DNA of 6,088 nt. Origin: an uncultured Ruminococcus sp. (GTDB taxonomy: Bacteria > Bacillota > Clostridia > Oscillospirales > Ruminococcaceae). The position numbers were made by a program, and so were the translations under genes. How positions within the stretch are numbered: the first letter of the stretch is position 1; each line of letters starts with the position of its first letter. The notes beneath the pieces are model-generated. The model did no database searches. It saw nothing but the letters and a program-made list of their open reading frames with translations, and was not told the DNA's origin. Shown here piece by piece: positions 1 to 6,088 of the stretch. The stretch covers positions 1 through 6,088 of the forward strand of contig CAMNFW010000136.1 in NCBI GenBank assembly GCA_946537565.1, in the 5' to 3' direction.

Positions 1-1
1 C

Positions 2-1066
2 GGCTGGGTTCTTAAATACATGACCGTTTATGTCACCGGCAATGGCAATGAACTTATCGAAAACTATTCCGATGTTCCCGGTGAAAGTCTCTCATTCTTT
101 GAGAACTTCATCACAAAGCTGGGCGAACCTGCTGTTTTCTTCATAATCTATATTTTACTCGGTGCAGTTGTTGTAGCGCTGGGTGTTGAAAAGGGTATCG
201 AAAAAATCAGCAAGGTGCTTATGCCTGTGCTTCTTCTGCTGATAGTTGGTGTCGGGATCTACACCCTCACGCTCAAAGGTGCCGGTGAAGGTCTTAAATA
301 CTATATCCTCCCGGATTTCAAGAGATTGACACCTTCTATGTTCCTGAAAGCTGTTGCAGCTGCTGTGGGTCAGCTTTTCTATTCAATGTCGATCGCTATG
401 GGAATCATGGTAACTTATGGCTCATACATGAGGAAAAATGACTCGATTGAAGGCTCCGTAAGACACATCGAGATCTTCGATACTCTCGTTGCTTTCCTTG
501 CCGGACTTATCATCGTTCCCGGTGTATTCGTCTTCTCCGGCGGCGATGAAAGCGCTCTTAACAAAGGACCCGGTCTTATGTTTATGACAATGCCTAAAGT
601 CTTTGATTCAATGCCGGGCGGTCATATTATCGGTGCTGTTTTCTTTGTGCTGGTAGCTCTCGCAGCTTTGACCTCTTCTATCTCCCTCATGGAAACTGTT
701 ACCGCTGTGGTCATCGAAAAATTCAAGCTCAGCAGACTTATAAGCTGCATTGCTGTAACTATTTTTACGATCGCTGTTGGTATGCTTTCAATCCTCGGCT
801 ACAGCATATGGGCTGATTTCAAACTGTTCAATATGCAGATCCTTGACCTCTTTGACTTCCTCACTAATAACATCATGATGCCTGTTCTTGCCTTCCTCAC
901 CTGCATAATGATCGGCTATATCGTGAAGCCGCTTTATATTGAAGAAGAGGTCGAAAGCGGCGGCGAGAAATTTGTTTCCAAAAAACTCTACAGGTTCATG
1001 ATAAAGCTCATTTGCCCGATATGTATGATAATCATTCTCATTACACCTTTTGTTACTGATATCTGA
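2..1066 (+). CDS. Sodium-dependent symporter, NSS/SNF family (5'-partial)
   Basis: C-terminal part of a sodium-coupled symporter of the neurotransmitter:sodium symporter family (PF00209, LeuT fold), which imports amino acids or related solutes across the cytoplasmic membrane. The frame is open to the window edge and begins GWVLKYM, the usual end of a mid-protein helix, so the ATG at 20 is an internal Met and the true start lies upstream. Counting from that Met, hydrophobic helices lie near 36-55, 65-85, 112-133, 152-174, 203-230, 239-262, 281-303 and 325-346. The GQLFYSMSIAMGIMVTYGSY helix (118-137) and the GPGLMFMTMPKVFDSMPGG loop (183-201) are family hallmarks. A215, T218 and S219 in ALAALTSSISLME match the LeuT Na2-site pattern A-G-L-T-S, so sodium coupling is likely retained. 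Substrate cannot be read from this part. The gene ends TGATGA, 16 bases before the next gene, suggesting cotranscription. Confidence 0.93.
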   Translation, partial: GWVLKYMTVYVTGNGNELIENYSDVPGESLSFFENFITKLGEPAVFFIIYILLGAVVVALGVEKGIEKISKVLMPVLLLLIVGVGIYTLTLKGAGEGLKYYILPDFKRLTPSMFLKAVAAAVGQLFYSMSIAMGIMVTYGSYMRKNDSIEGSVRHIEIFDTLVAFLAGLIIVPGVFVFSGGDESALNKGPGLMFMTMPKVFDSMPGGHIIGAVFFVLVALAALTSSISLMETVTAVVIEKFKLSRLISCIAVTIFTIAVGMLSILGYSIWADFKLFNMQILDLFDFLTNNIMMPVLAFLTCIMIGYIVKPLYIEEEVESGGEKFVSKKLYRFMIKLICPICMIIILITPFVTDI

Positions 1067-1068
1067 TG

Positions 1069-1075
1069 AAAGGAG
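1069..1075 (+). promoter_or_regulatory. Ribosome binding site of the CmpB-family gene
   Basis: AAAGGAG lies 7 bases before the ATG at 1083. It sets the start there rather than at the in-frame upstream TTG at 1050, which would overlap the symporter gene and add 11 non-conserved residues. Confidence 0.85.
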
Positions 1076-1082
1076 CCTGCCT

Positions 1083-1946
1083 ATGGACAGTGCCGCTATT
1101 GATATTTACAGCGGTGCCTGGTATTTTCTGATCTACAGCTTTTTCGGCTGGGTCATTGAGGTCAGCTATCATGCTGTTACCCTCGGAAAAGTTGTTAACC
1201 GTGGATTTCTCTGCGGACCGTTCTGCCCGGTCTATGGCTGCGGAATGACAGCAGTGCTGTTCATCACCTCCAGCCTTCCGAAAAATGAAAACGGACTTCC
1301 AAATATATGGGCACTGTTCTTAGTGGGTATAGTTTTCACCACTCTCATTGAACTATCGGCTGGCTGGGCGCTGGACAAGCTCTTTCATGCCAGGTGGTGG
1401 GATTACAGGGAGCTGCCATTTAATCTCAATGGATATATCTGCCTGAAATTCAGTATGATCTGGGGTTTTGCAGTTGTAGGCGCAGTTCGTCTCGTTCATC
1501 CGGCAATAAAAGATGCTGTTGCCAGATTTCTACCGGTAAAATATGGAGTGTGGCTGCTGGCTGCTGCTTATCTGATTTTTATAGTTGATCTCACAGTAAC
1601 CGCAGCTGTGGTGGCTGGACTTAACAAAAAACTTACCGAGCTTGACGAGCTTAACAGGCTGCTGCGTCTGTCTTCGGACTCACTGAGCGAAAAAATTGCC
1701 AGCGGTACTTTTAAAGCTCTCGAAAAATACGACAGCCGCAAGCTGCAGGCTAAACTGGCTAAGGCTGAGATGAAAGACAATATTGATGCCCTGAGAATTG
1801 AAATGGAACACCGCAGAAATGAGCTTCTGAGATCACACCGTGGATTGTACAGGAGAGTTTTTAAGGCATTTCCAAAATTTCAGCCCCATGAGCATATTGC
1901 TTCATGGCAGGAATTAAAAGATTATCTAAAAAATAAAAAGAAATAA
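1083..1946 (+). CDS. CmpB-family putative ABC-transporter type IV membrane protein (PF06541)
   Basis: Integral membrane protein of 287 residues in the CmpB / putative ABC-transporter type IV family, common in Firmicutes; its transport role is mostly inferred and the substrate is unknown. Seen in the sequence: an N-terminal helix with YSFFGWVIE (18-26), then the family signature NRGFLCGPFCPVYGCG (39-54), helices near 53-65 and 76-98, the WWDYRELPFNLNGYICLKF segment (105-123) leading into a fourth helix (124-137), and a fifth helix near 155-180. The last 105 residues or so are charged and heptad-like (180-250), probably a cytoplasmic coiled coil, ending in a Lys-rich tail. No ATP-binding domain is present and no ATPase gene is adjacent, so an ABC role is not supported by context. 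It follows the NSS symporter by 16 bases and is probably cotranscribed. The stop codon runs into the A-tract of the terminator. Confidence 0.85.
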   Translation: MDSAAIDIYSGAWYFLIYSFFGWVIEVSYHAVTLGKVVNRGFLCGPFCPVYGCGMTAVLFITSSLPKNENGLPNIWALFLVGIVFTTLIELSAGWALDKLFHARWWDYRELPFNLNGYICLKFSMIWGFAVVGAVRLVHPAIKDAVARFLPVKYGVWLLAAAYLIFIVDLTVTAAVVAGLNKKLTELDELNRLLRLSSDSLSEKIASGTFKALEKYDSRKLQAKLAKAEMKDNIDALRIEMEHRRNELLRSHRGLYRRVFKAFPKFQPHEHIASWQELKDYLKNKKK

Positions 1947-1995
1947 AAAAGAACTTGTTCAGCTGATGTTTACAGTTTGAACAAGTTCTTTTTTT
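1945..1995. terminator. Bidirectional intrinsic terminator between convergent genes
   Basis: An 11-bp perfect stem pairs GAACTTGTTCA (1951-1961) with TGAACAAGTTC (1978-1988). Inside the 16-base loop, CTG (1963-1965) can pair with CAG (1973-1975). Seven Ts follow on the plus strand (1989-1995), and six As precede the stem (1945-1950), giving a U-run on the minus strand. The hairpin therefore serves both the CmpB-family gene and the dockerin gene, whose stop codons lie at its two edges. Confidence 0.92.
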
Positions 1996-2003
1996 GATAT
2001 CTC

Positions 2004-3734
2004 TTAGTCGGCTGACAGTGACTTTCTCATTTCAATGATGTCAAAGACATCAATTCTTCCATCTTTGCACATATCAGCAGCTGCTGCATTTTTCAGTTCA
2101 GTTCCCGGTACCGCCAGCAGCCATTTCTGGAGAAGTACAAGATCCGCTGAGTTGAACACACCGTCAGAGTTGACATCGTCTTCAATATCAAGAGGAACAG
2201 CTGTAGTAGTGGTGGCAGCAGTAGTTGTGGTGGTGGCTTTTGTTGTAGTTGTAGTTGTTGCAGTAGTAACAGCTTCCAGAACCCAGATCTGATTCTTGCT
2301 GCTGCTTTTCGTGGCAATATTCACATTTGAACCATTGGCATTCAGCACAAGATTCTGATTATAGCTGTTGTGGATAATGTATCCTCCTGAAACCTTCTCA
2401 AATATCCAGTACTGCGTACCGTCGCCAGAATTAGTATAAATATTTACATTTGCACCGCTTGCAGGAGTATCTGAAAAAGGATTCATTACAAGGCTGCTGC
2501 TTTTCGGTGTAATAAGAGCGCCCTTTGCCGGTGTACCCTTCTTTACAGGAGCAATATTCATCTGATAGGAGGCATTCTCTTTTTTTGCACCCAGTGCAAT
2601 GTTTGACTCCTTTGCAGCGCCGGCAGCATAAGCATAAGTACCTGTGCCTGAATTTTTAAGGTAATAGTTTCCGGATATTTCAACCGGTGTAAATACATTT
2701 TCCAGCGACCATATCTGAGTTTTTGCGCCAGTGTAGGTCTTTACGCATACATTGGTGCCATCGGCAGTAAGTACAAGGTTTTTGTTGGAATAATTGCGGA
2801 TAACATAACCTCCGGAAACCGTTTCCCATAGCCAGTACTGGGTACCGCTGCTGTCTTTTAAATATAGATTTACATTAGTGCCGCTGGTCGGTGTATCTGC
2901 GTAGGGATTTACAACTCTTTTAGTTGAACAAGCTGGCATGATATATGTACCCTTTGAGGCATCTCCGCTCTTGACAGCCGTTATATTCATTATGAAGGCA
3001 TTTGATGCGGTATTTGCAGCCAGTCCTATATTTGTTGTATCAGCGTCCTTTCCGCCGGCAACGTTCATATAAGTACCGGTGGAGTTGTTCTTGATGAAGT
3101 ATTTTCCAGTGACAAGTGAATATGTGGGAGTAACTGGTTTAGTTGTGGTGGTTGTGATCTTGTTTCTCCACGCACCAGCGTTTGAGGTCTTATAGGCAAG
3201 AACCCTGATGCTATAGTTTTTGGACAGCTTATCAACAAAAAGGTCATCAAGAACGGAGGCTTTACCGTAAGGGTCAAACAGGTTTATAATGCCGTTTGAT
3301 ATCTTATCGACCGCACAGCTGTAATCAGGATAATCAATCGTTAATTTATCAATAAAGAAATAGTAGCCTGAATTGTATAATGTTAACAGATATGTATTAA
3401 GAGCTGACATTGATACAGCATTCTTTATTGCTCCACTGCTGCTGTCATTTGTAAAGGCAAACTCATTATACTCCACCTGTTCATCATCAAAATAACCTTC
3501 TGCTGTTAAATAGCGGGGAGAACTGTTTGACCAGACATTAGGATTAAAAACCTTCGGATTATTGTTTTCAAGATCAGCCTTTACAAGAAGATAAGCTTCC
3601 ACTATCTCATATGGCTCTGCCTGATCGCAGTAAGAATCCCCTACTCTCCATGTATAGTATTCACCTGCTGCATTTGCATCTATTGGATTTCCGCCAGCCA
3701 TGATGACCAGTGATGCAACTGCACTCACCACCAT
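2004..3734 (-). CDS. Dockerin protein with two ricin-type lectin modules (frame downstream of an in-frame stop)
   Basis: Modular, apparently cellulosomal protein; the 576-codon open frame from the ATG at 3734 is described, but the authentic start is probably 3788 (separate entry). Modules from that Met: remainder of a signal peptide (1-22, ending DANA before AGEYY); a domain of about 170 residues (24-192) that I do not recognise and in which I see no catalytic motif; a short Thr linker (194-204); two ricin-B-like (RICIN/CBM13-type) modules (205-347 and 349-487), each with two QxW motifs (Q299-W301, Q340-W342; Q441-W443, Q482-W484); a Thr/Ala linker (490-513); and a dockerin (517-574). The dockerin has two calcium loops, DVNSDGVFNSAD and DMCKDGRIDVFD. 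The second has Cys where Asn is usual, which I recall as common in Ruminococcus dockerins. Expected role: binding carbohydrate and docking onto a cohesin scaffold outside the cell. The ATG at 3734 has no ribosome site and leaves a signal peptide without its basic end, so export from this start is doubtful. Confidence 0.85.
   Translation of the reverse strand: MVVSAVASLVIMAGGNPIDANAAGEYYTWRVGDSYCDQAEPYEIVEAYLLVKADLENNNPKVFNPNVWSNSSPRYLTAEGYFDDEQVEYNEFAFTNDSSSGAIKNAVSMSALNTYLLTLYNSGYYFFIDKLTIDYPDYSCAVDKISNGIINLFDPYGKASVLDDLFVDKLSKNYSIRVLAYKTSNAGAWRNKITTTTTKPVTPTYSLVTGKYFIKNNSTGTYMNVAGGKDADTTNIGLAANTASNAFIMNITAVKSGDASKGTYIMPACSTKRVVNPYADTPTSGTNVNLYLKDSSGTQYWLWETVSGGYVIRNYSNKNLVLTADGTNVCVKTYTGAKTQIWSLENVFTPVEISGNYYLKNSGTGTYAYAAGAAKESNIALGAKKENASYQMNIAPVKKGTPAKGALITPKSSSLVMNPFSDTPASGANVNIYTNSGDGTQYWIFEKVSGGYIIHNSYNQNLVLNANGSNVNIATKSSSKNQIWVLEAVTTATTTTTTKATTTTTAATTTTAVPLDIEDDVNSDGVFNSADLVLLQKWLLAVPGTELKNAAAADMCKDGRIDVFDIIEMRKSLSAD
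2193..2273 (-). repeat. Thr/Ala-rich linker repeat
   Basis: Low-complexity run of mainly ACT, ACA and ACC codons with some GCT and GCA, encoding the flexible linker (about residues 488-514) between the second lectin module and the dockerin. Such linkers are typical of Ruminococcus extracellular enzymes. A shorter Thr run (ITTTTTKPVTPT) joins the N-terminal domain to the first lectin module near 3123-3158. These tracts are prone to length change. Confidence 0.85.
2274..3122 (-). repeat. Tandem duplication of two ricin-type lectin modules
   Basis: Residues 205-347 and 349-487 (counted from the Met at 3734) are copies of one module, about 142 residues apart. Over the best-aligned stretch (278-333 against 420-475) I count 32 identities in 56 residues by hand, including shared DTP-SG-NVN, GTQYW, VSGGY and NLVL. 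In both copies the first trefoil third lacks QxW (FIMNI and YQMNI stand at that place), while the second and third thirds keep it. This points to an internal duplication of a module already degenerate in its first third. Confidence 0.85.
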
Positions 3735-3788
3735 TAGAAGTGCAAGAGCTGATTAGACGATACGTTTACTGATTTTTGTTTTTTCCAT
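3732..3788 (-). other. Probable true start and signal peptide of the dockerin gene, broken by an in-frame TAA
   Basis: From the ATG at 3788-3786 the frame reads MEKTKISKRIV, then TAA (3755-3753), then SALALL and on to the Met at 3734, in the same frame as the dockerin protein. With the stop replaced by any residue this is a classic Gram-positive signal peptide: a basic end (K3, K5, K8, R9), a long hydrophobic core, and DANA before the mature AGEYY. The start has AGAGGAG five bases upstream and a strong promoter, whereas the ATG at 3734 has neither. A one-base change from TCA, TTA, CAA or GAA would create this stop. Translation could restart at 3734, 18 bases past the stop, but the product would lack the basic end. 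Confidence 0.88.
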
Positions 3789-3793
3789 ATAAA

Positions 3794-3800
3794 CTCCTCT
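3794..3800 (-). promoter_or_regulatory. Ribosome binding site of the dockerin gene
   Basis: AGAGGAG, five bases before the ATG at 3788. This is the only good ribosome site near the gene's 5' end and is the main reason to place the start at 3788 rather than 3734. Confidence 0.87.
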
Positions 3801-3832
3801 TGTAAATATATTCAAAGATAACCTGTAATTCA

Positions 3833-3861
3833 ATATTATCACAATAAAACATAAAAGTCAA
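3833..3861 (-). promoter_or_regulatory. Sigma-A promoter of the dockerin gene
   Basis: On the minus strand, TTGACT (3861-3856) and TAATAT (3838-3833) are separated by 17 bases, with TG one base before the -10 box (extended -10). Transcription should begin near 3826, giving a leader of about 38 bases before the ATG at 3788. The region upstream of the -35 box is very AT-rich, as in UP elements. Boxes this close to consensus suggest strong basal transcription of a gene that now has an early stop. Confidence 0.85.
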
Positions 3862-3928
3862 TATTTAATAATATCGCTTCTAAATTTGTACAATATTTAC
3901 ATATCAGAAACATTCTTTTTGTTAATTA

Positions 3929-4198
3929 TTATCTCACATCAAAACTATAATCACCGTGAACAGGAACATACTCCGATTCAATACGCTCAACGCTGCCCCA
4001 GCTGTGGTCTTCCAAAGTTTTGATAAGGTCGGATATATCATATTCCGTACCTTCAGCTTCCATTTCAACTGAACCGTCTGACAGGTTCCTGACCCAGCCG
4101 GATATTCCCAGACGGCGGGCACTCTGACTTGCCTTCCACCTGAATCCTACGCCCTGAACATAACCATAAAAAACAATATGCTTTCTTACCTTTTCCAT
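3929..4198 (-). CDS. acyP: Acylphosphatase
   Basis: Small cytosolic acylphosphatase (EC 3.6.1.7, PF00708) of 89 residues, the usual full length, hydrolysing carboxyl-phosphate bonds such as those of acetyl phosphate or 1,3-bisphosphoglycerate. The first signature YGYVQGVGFR (11-20) ends in the phosphate-binding Arg20, and the second, GISGWVRNLSDGSVEMEAEG (31-50), carries the catalytic Asn38. Both residues match the known Arg/Asn pair of the family, so activity is expected. The start is fixed by AGGAGG four bases upstream. It lies 104 bases after the ABC gene and about 140 bases before the dockerin gene on the same strand. I see no clear promoter or terminator of its own, so it may be read through from the ABC operon. 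No functional link to either neighbour is evident. Confidence 0.95.
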   Translation of the reverse strand: MEKVRKHIVFYGYVQGVGFRWKASQSARRLGISGWVRNLSDGSVEMEAEGTEYDISDLIKTLEDHSWGSVERIESEYVPVHGDYSFDVR

Positions 4199-4202
4199 AC
4201 TT

Positions 4203-4208
4203 CCTCCT
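4203..4208 (-). promoter_or_regulatory. Ribosome binding site of the acylphosphatase gene
   Basis: A perfect AGGAGG, followed by AAGT and the ATG at 4198; spacing is slightly short but confirms the start. Confidence 0.85.
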
Positions 4209-4302
4209 GTTAATTATACTGTTTGAGATCACTCTCTTTTTGTGCTATGACTATATCAACAGCGAAATACCACGTTGAATGTCAGCTTTCTGCACCTCCG
4301 AA

Positions 4303-5950
4303 TCAACTCAGTCTTCCGTTCTTCATTGAATGAACAATATCAGCGATTCTCAGCGTAGAGCTCCTGTGCGATACAAGAACAACCGTCTTGCCTGCTGATT
4401 CCTCCTTCAGTGACCTGAGTATCACCGCTTCATTCAAGCTGTCCAGATTGCTTGTAGGTTCATCAAGAAGCATCAGATCAGCATTATGTAGAAATGCTCT
4501 CGCCAGTCCTATCCGCTGACGTTCACCGCCTGAGAGTGTCTCTCCAAGCTCACCCACCTGAGTTTCATATCCGTCAGGCAGTGTCATTATGAAGTCATGT
4601 AATGATGCTTTTTTACAAGCTGTAATAATTTCTTCATCAGTTGAATCAAGCTTTGCAATACGGATATTATTAGCGATCGTATCCTTGAAAAGCTGCGTTT
4701 CCTGTGTCATATAGCTCTCCATATTTCTTAGATCAGCTGTGTTAATATTCTCTATATCTGTATTTGACACATGGATACTTCCGCTGCTGGTCTTCCAGAA
4801 CCTCATCATCAGCTTCAGCAGAGTTGATTTTCCGCAGCCGGATCTTCCTATAATTCCAACAATTTTATTCTCCGGAAATTCAATCGTAATATTTTCAAGT
4901 ACATTTTCACCGCCATAACTGAAAATTATATTATCACAGTCTGCACCGCTGTATTTTACACTTTGCTTACCTGTGATCTCCTCGGTTTCCGGCTTCTCCT
5001 CGATTATATCCAGCACCCTTCCGCCGGAAGCAATTGTATTTTCCAGAGTCGTCCCCAGATTCGCCAGAGCAGTCACAGGTCCGAAGCTTGACATCAACGC
5101 AATGAGCGGTATTATAAATCCACTAAAATCTGTTATTCCTTCACTGTAAAGATAGGCTGAAAGCAATAGCATAGCGGTGTCAAACACAAGTATAAAAGTG
5201 TTTGCAATAGCTATATTATATCCGGTAAGCTTATTGAGCTGTCCTTGTGACAGAGACAGTTCATTGGTCTTTTTATTCATTCCCTCAAGCCTCTGCTGAC
5301 CATTCCCGTACTGGATCGTCTCATCAAGTCCCCGTATACTTTCAAGCACATACGCTGCAAGTCCCCCTGACTGTGAACGTATCTCGTCACCGATAGTTCC
5401 GCTGATCTTAGATATTATAACCGGAAGTATAACTCCCACGCTGACATATGCGGCAAGGGCAAGAAGTCCTAATGACCAATGATAACTGCCAATAAACGTC
5501 ACCATGACCAGCTCCGTAAGAATCGCTATGCAGATCGGTGAGATCGTATGAGCATAAAACACCTCCAGCAGCTCTACATCTGAGGTTATAAGACTTATCA
5601 GATCGCCCTTGTCCCGTCCCTCCAGCTTCGCCGGACAAAGCTTCCTCAATGCCTTAAAAACCCTGTCCCGTATAATTGCAAGCAATGTAATGATTCGTTC
5701 GCTGTTCAGTATACCGCAGAACCGCCCTGAGCAGCGCAAAAACTAATAAACTTCCAAGTATCACTGATATGCTGAAAGGAATGTCATATCCCAGTCCGTA
5801 AAGCACTGCAAATCCGCCTGATATCGGTATAAACTGCACTGCCAGATATCCCAGTGTCCCTGTGACAGCGGCAAGGCACATAAAACCTGTAAGCGGCTTT
5901 ACAAGTCCCAGCATTTTGAATAATGTAACAGCTTTGGAACGTTTTCTCAT
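4303..5950 (-). pseudogene. CydC-like ABC exporter (permease plus ATPase), frameshifted
   Basis: Half-size ABC exporter of the CydDC-like type, broken into two frames. The N-terminal frame starts at the ATG at 5950 (AGGGAGG seven bases upstream) and encodes helices 1-2 up to RYTEQRTNHYIA (90 residues), then reads nonsense to a TAA at 5656-5654. The rest, from LLAIIRDRVFKALRKL, continues in another frame to the stop at 4305-4303. In the 478-residue open frame from the ATG at 5739, the first 18 residues are out of register; then come the remaining membrane helices (about 67-235) and a complete ATPase: Walker A GRSGCGKST (298-306), Q-loop Q346, signature LSGGERQ (402-408), Walker B with D-E in LMLLDEP, and switch His458 in VSHR. 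The rejoined protein would be about 552 residues, normal for the family. CydDC-type transporters export thiols such as cysteine or glutathione in other bacteria, but the substrate here is unknown. Without helices 1-2 a working transporter is unlikely. Confidence 0.87.
5680..5686 (-). other. Frameshift junction in the ABC exporter gene
   Basis: The minus strand reads ATTGCTT then GCAATT here, giving NHYIA in the upstream frame and LLAII in the downstream frame. The family wording I remember is NHFIAFKLLAIIRD, which needs 11 more bases between these points. An ancestral ATTGCTT-TCAA-ATTGCTT would lose exactly 11 bases by recombination or slippage between its two ATTGCTT copies and leave the present sequence. 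The ancestral sequence is inferred. Confidence 0.75.
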
Positions 5951-6088
5951 TTCTGTGCCTCCCTTCCATAATTCTCCAGCTCAGACTGTGTTCTCCACAG
6001 CTTAGCATAAATACCTCCCCGTTTAAGTAATTCCTCATGACTGCCGCTTTCAGCATTATTTCCATTTTCAAGGCAGTAGCTCTTATCT
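5947..6088 (-). CDS. ABC exporter, CydD-like partner (C-terminal end only)
   Basis: The last 46 residues of a gene that starts beyond the right edge. The frame includes [20 protein letters not shown], the standard end of an exporter ATPase domain after the H-loop (G-x-H-x-E-L-L...G-x-Y-x-x-L), followed by a charged tail ending GREAQK. Its TGA (5949-5947) overlaps the ATG of the next ABC gene (5950-5948) as ATGA, so the two are translationally coupled and probably formed a heterodimer of the CydD/CydC type. A longer open frame across the same bases (6071 to 5784) is an out-of-register shadow. Identification as an ABC ATPase end is firm; the CydD assignment rests on the neighbour. Confidence 0.85.
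   Translation of the reverse strand, partial: DKSYCLENGNNAESGSHEELLKRGGIYAKLWRTQSELENYGREAQK

Noticed and set aside
2193..2273. Repeated short units that could suggest a CRISPR or tandem-repeat array.
   Set aside because: The repetition comes from successive Thr and Ala codons in a protein linker, with no spacers or constant repeat.
2035..2292. Plus-strand open frame with a Val/Ala-rich end, opposite the dockerin gene.
   Set aside because: It is the antisense shadow of the Thr-rich linker and dockerin codons, with no ribosome site or family resemblance.
3765..3785. Phase variation through the A-runs at the start of the dockerin gene.
   Set aside because: Slippage in the A6 or A5 run would take the ribosome out of the dockerin frame rather than around the TAA, so it cannot restore the protein.
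4213..4218. Perfect TATAAT on the minus strand just upstream of the acylphosphatase gene.
   Set aside because: It lies only four bases before the ribosome site, so transcription would start inside that site, and no -35 box sits at 16-18 bases.
4199..4302. Possible terminator after the ABC gene.
   Set aside because: Only a 4-bp GAGA/TCTC stem is present and no T-run follows it on the minus strand.
5654..5739. Programmed ribosomal frameshifting in the ABC exporter.
   Set aside because: No slippery heptamer or following stem is visible at the junction, and conserved residues are missing there, which fits a deletion better than a simple frame change.
5784..6071. Minus-strand 95-codon open frame spanning the junction of the two ABC genes.
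   Set aside because: It is out of register with both ABC genes, whose frames show family motifs and an ATGA overlap.

Overview
The window looks like chromosomal DNA from a Gram-positive gut or rumen Clostridia, most likely Ruminococcus or a close relative. The main clue is a secreted-type protein ending in a Thr-rich linker and a dockerin whose wording (DLVLLQKWLLAVPGTEL, then DMCKDGRIDVFD) resembles Ruminococcus dockerins as I recall them. Strong AGGAGG-type ribosome sites and a consensus sigma-A promoter agree with this. The assignment is made from memory of families, not from a search.

Layout. Plus strand, 1-1946: the C-terminal part of a sodium:neurotransmitter-type symporter (NSS/SNF family), then a CmpB-family membrane protein (PF06541) 16 bases downstream with its own ribosome site, probably one transcript. 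A hairpin with A-runs and T-runs on its two sides (1945-1995) lies between convergent genes and should terminate both. Minus strand, 2004-3788: a modular dockerin protein (unrecognised N-terminal domain, short Thr linker, two tandem ricin-type lectin modules, long Thr/Ala linker, dockerin). Minus strand, 3929-4198: an acylphosphatase. Minus strand, 4303-6088: a CydDC-like pair of half-size ABC exporters, the first seen only as its last 46 residues and coupled to the second by an ATGA overlap.

Two minus-strand genes are broken in ways an automatic gene call would hide. The dockerin gene has a near-consensus promoter and a good ribosome site in front of an ATG at 3788, but codon 12, inside the signal peptide, is TAA; the long open frame from 3734 is only what lies beyond that stop. 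The second ABC gene is split into overlapping frames. The N-terminal frame (5950 to 5654) and the C-terminal frame (to 4303) join at an ATTGCTT sequence where, compared with the family wording I remember, 11 bases are missing, as expected from deletion between short direct repeats. Either this stretch is decaying or the assembly has local errors; the two lesions differ in kind, and the deletion has a plausible biological mechanism.

I see no RNA genes, insertion sequences, CRISPR array or phage features, and no gene-free stretch over 300 bases. The longest gap (3789-3928) holds the dockerin promoter.
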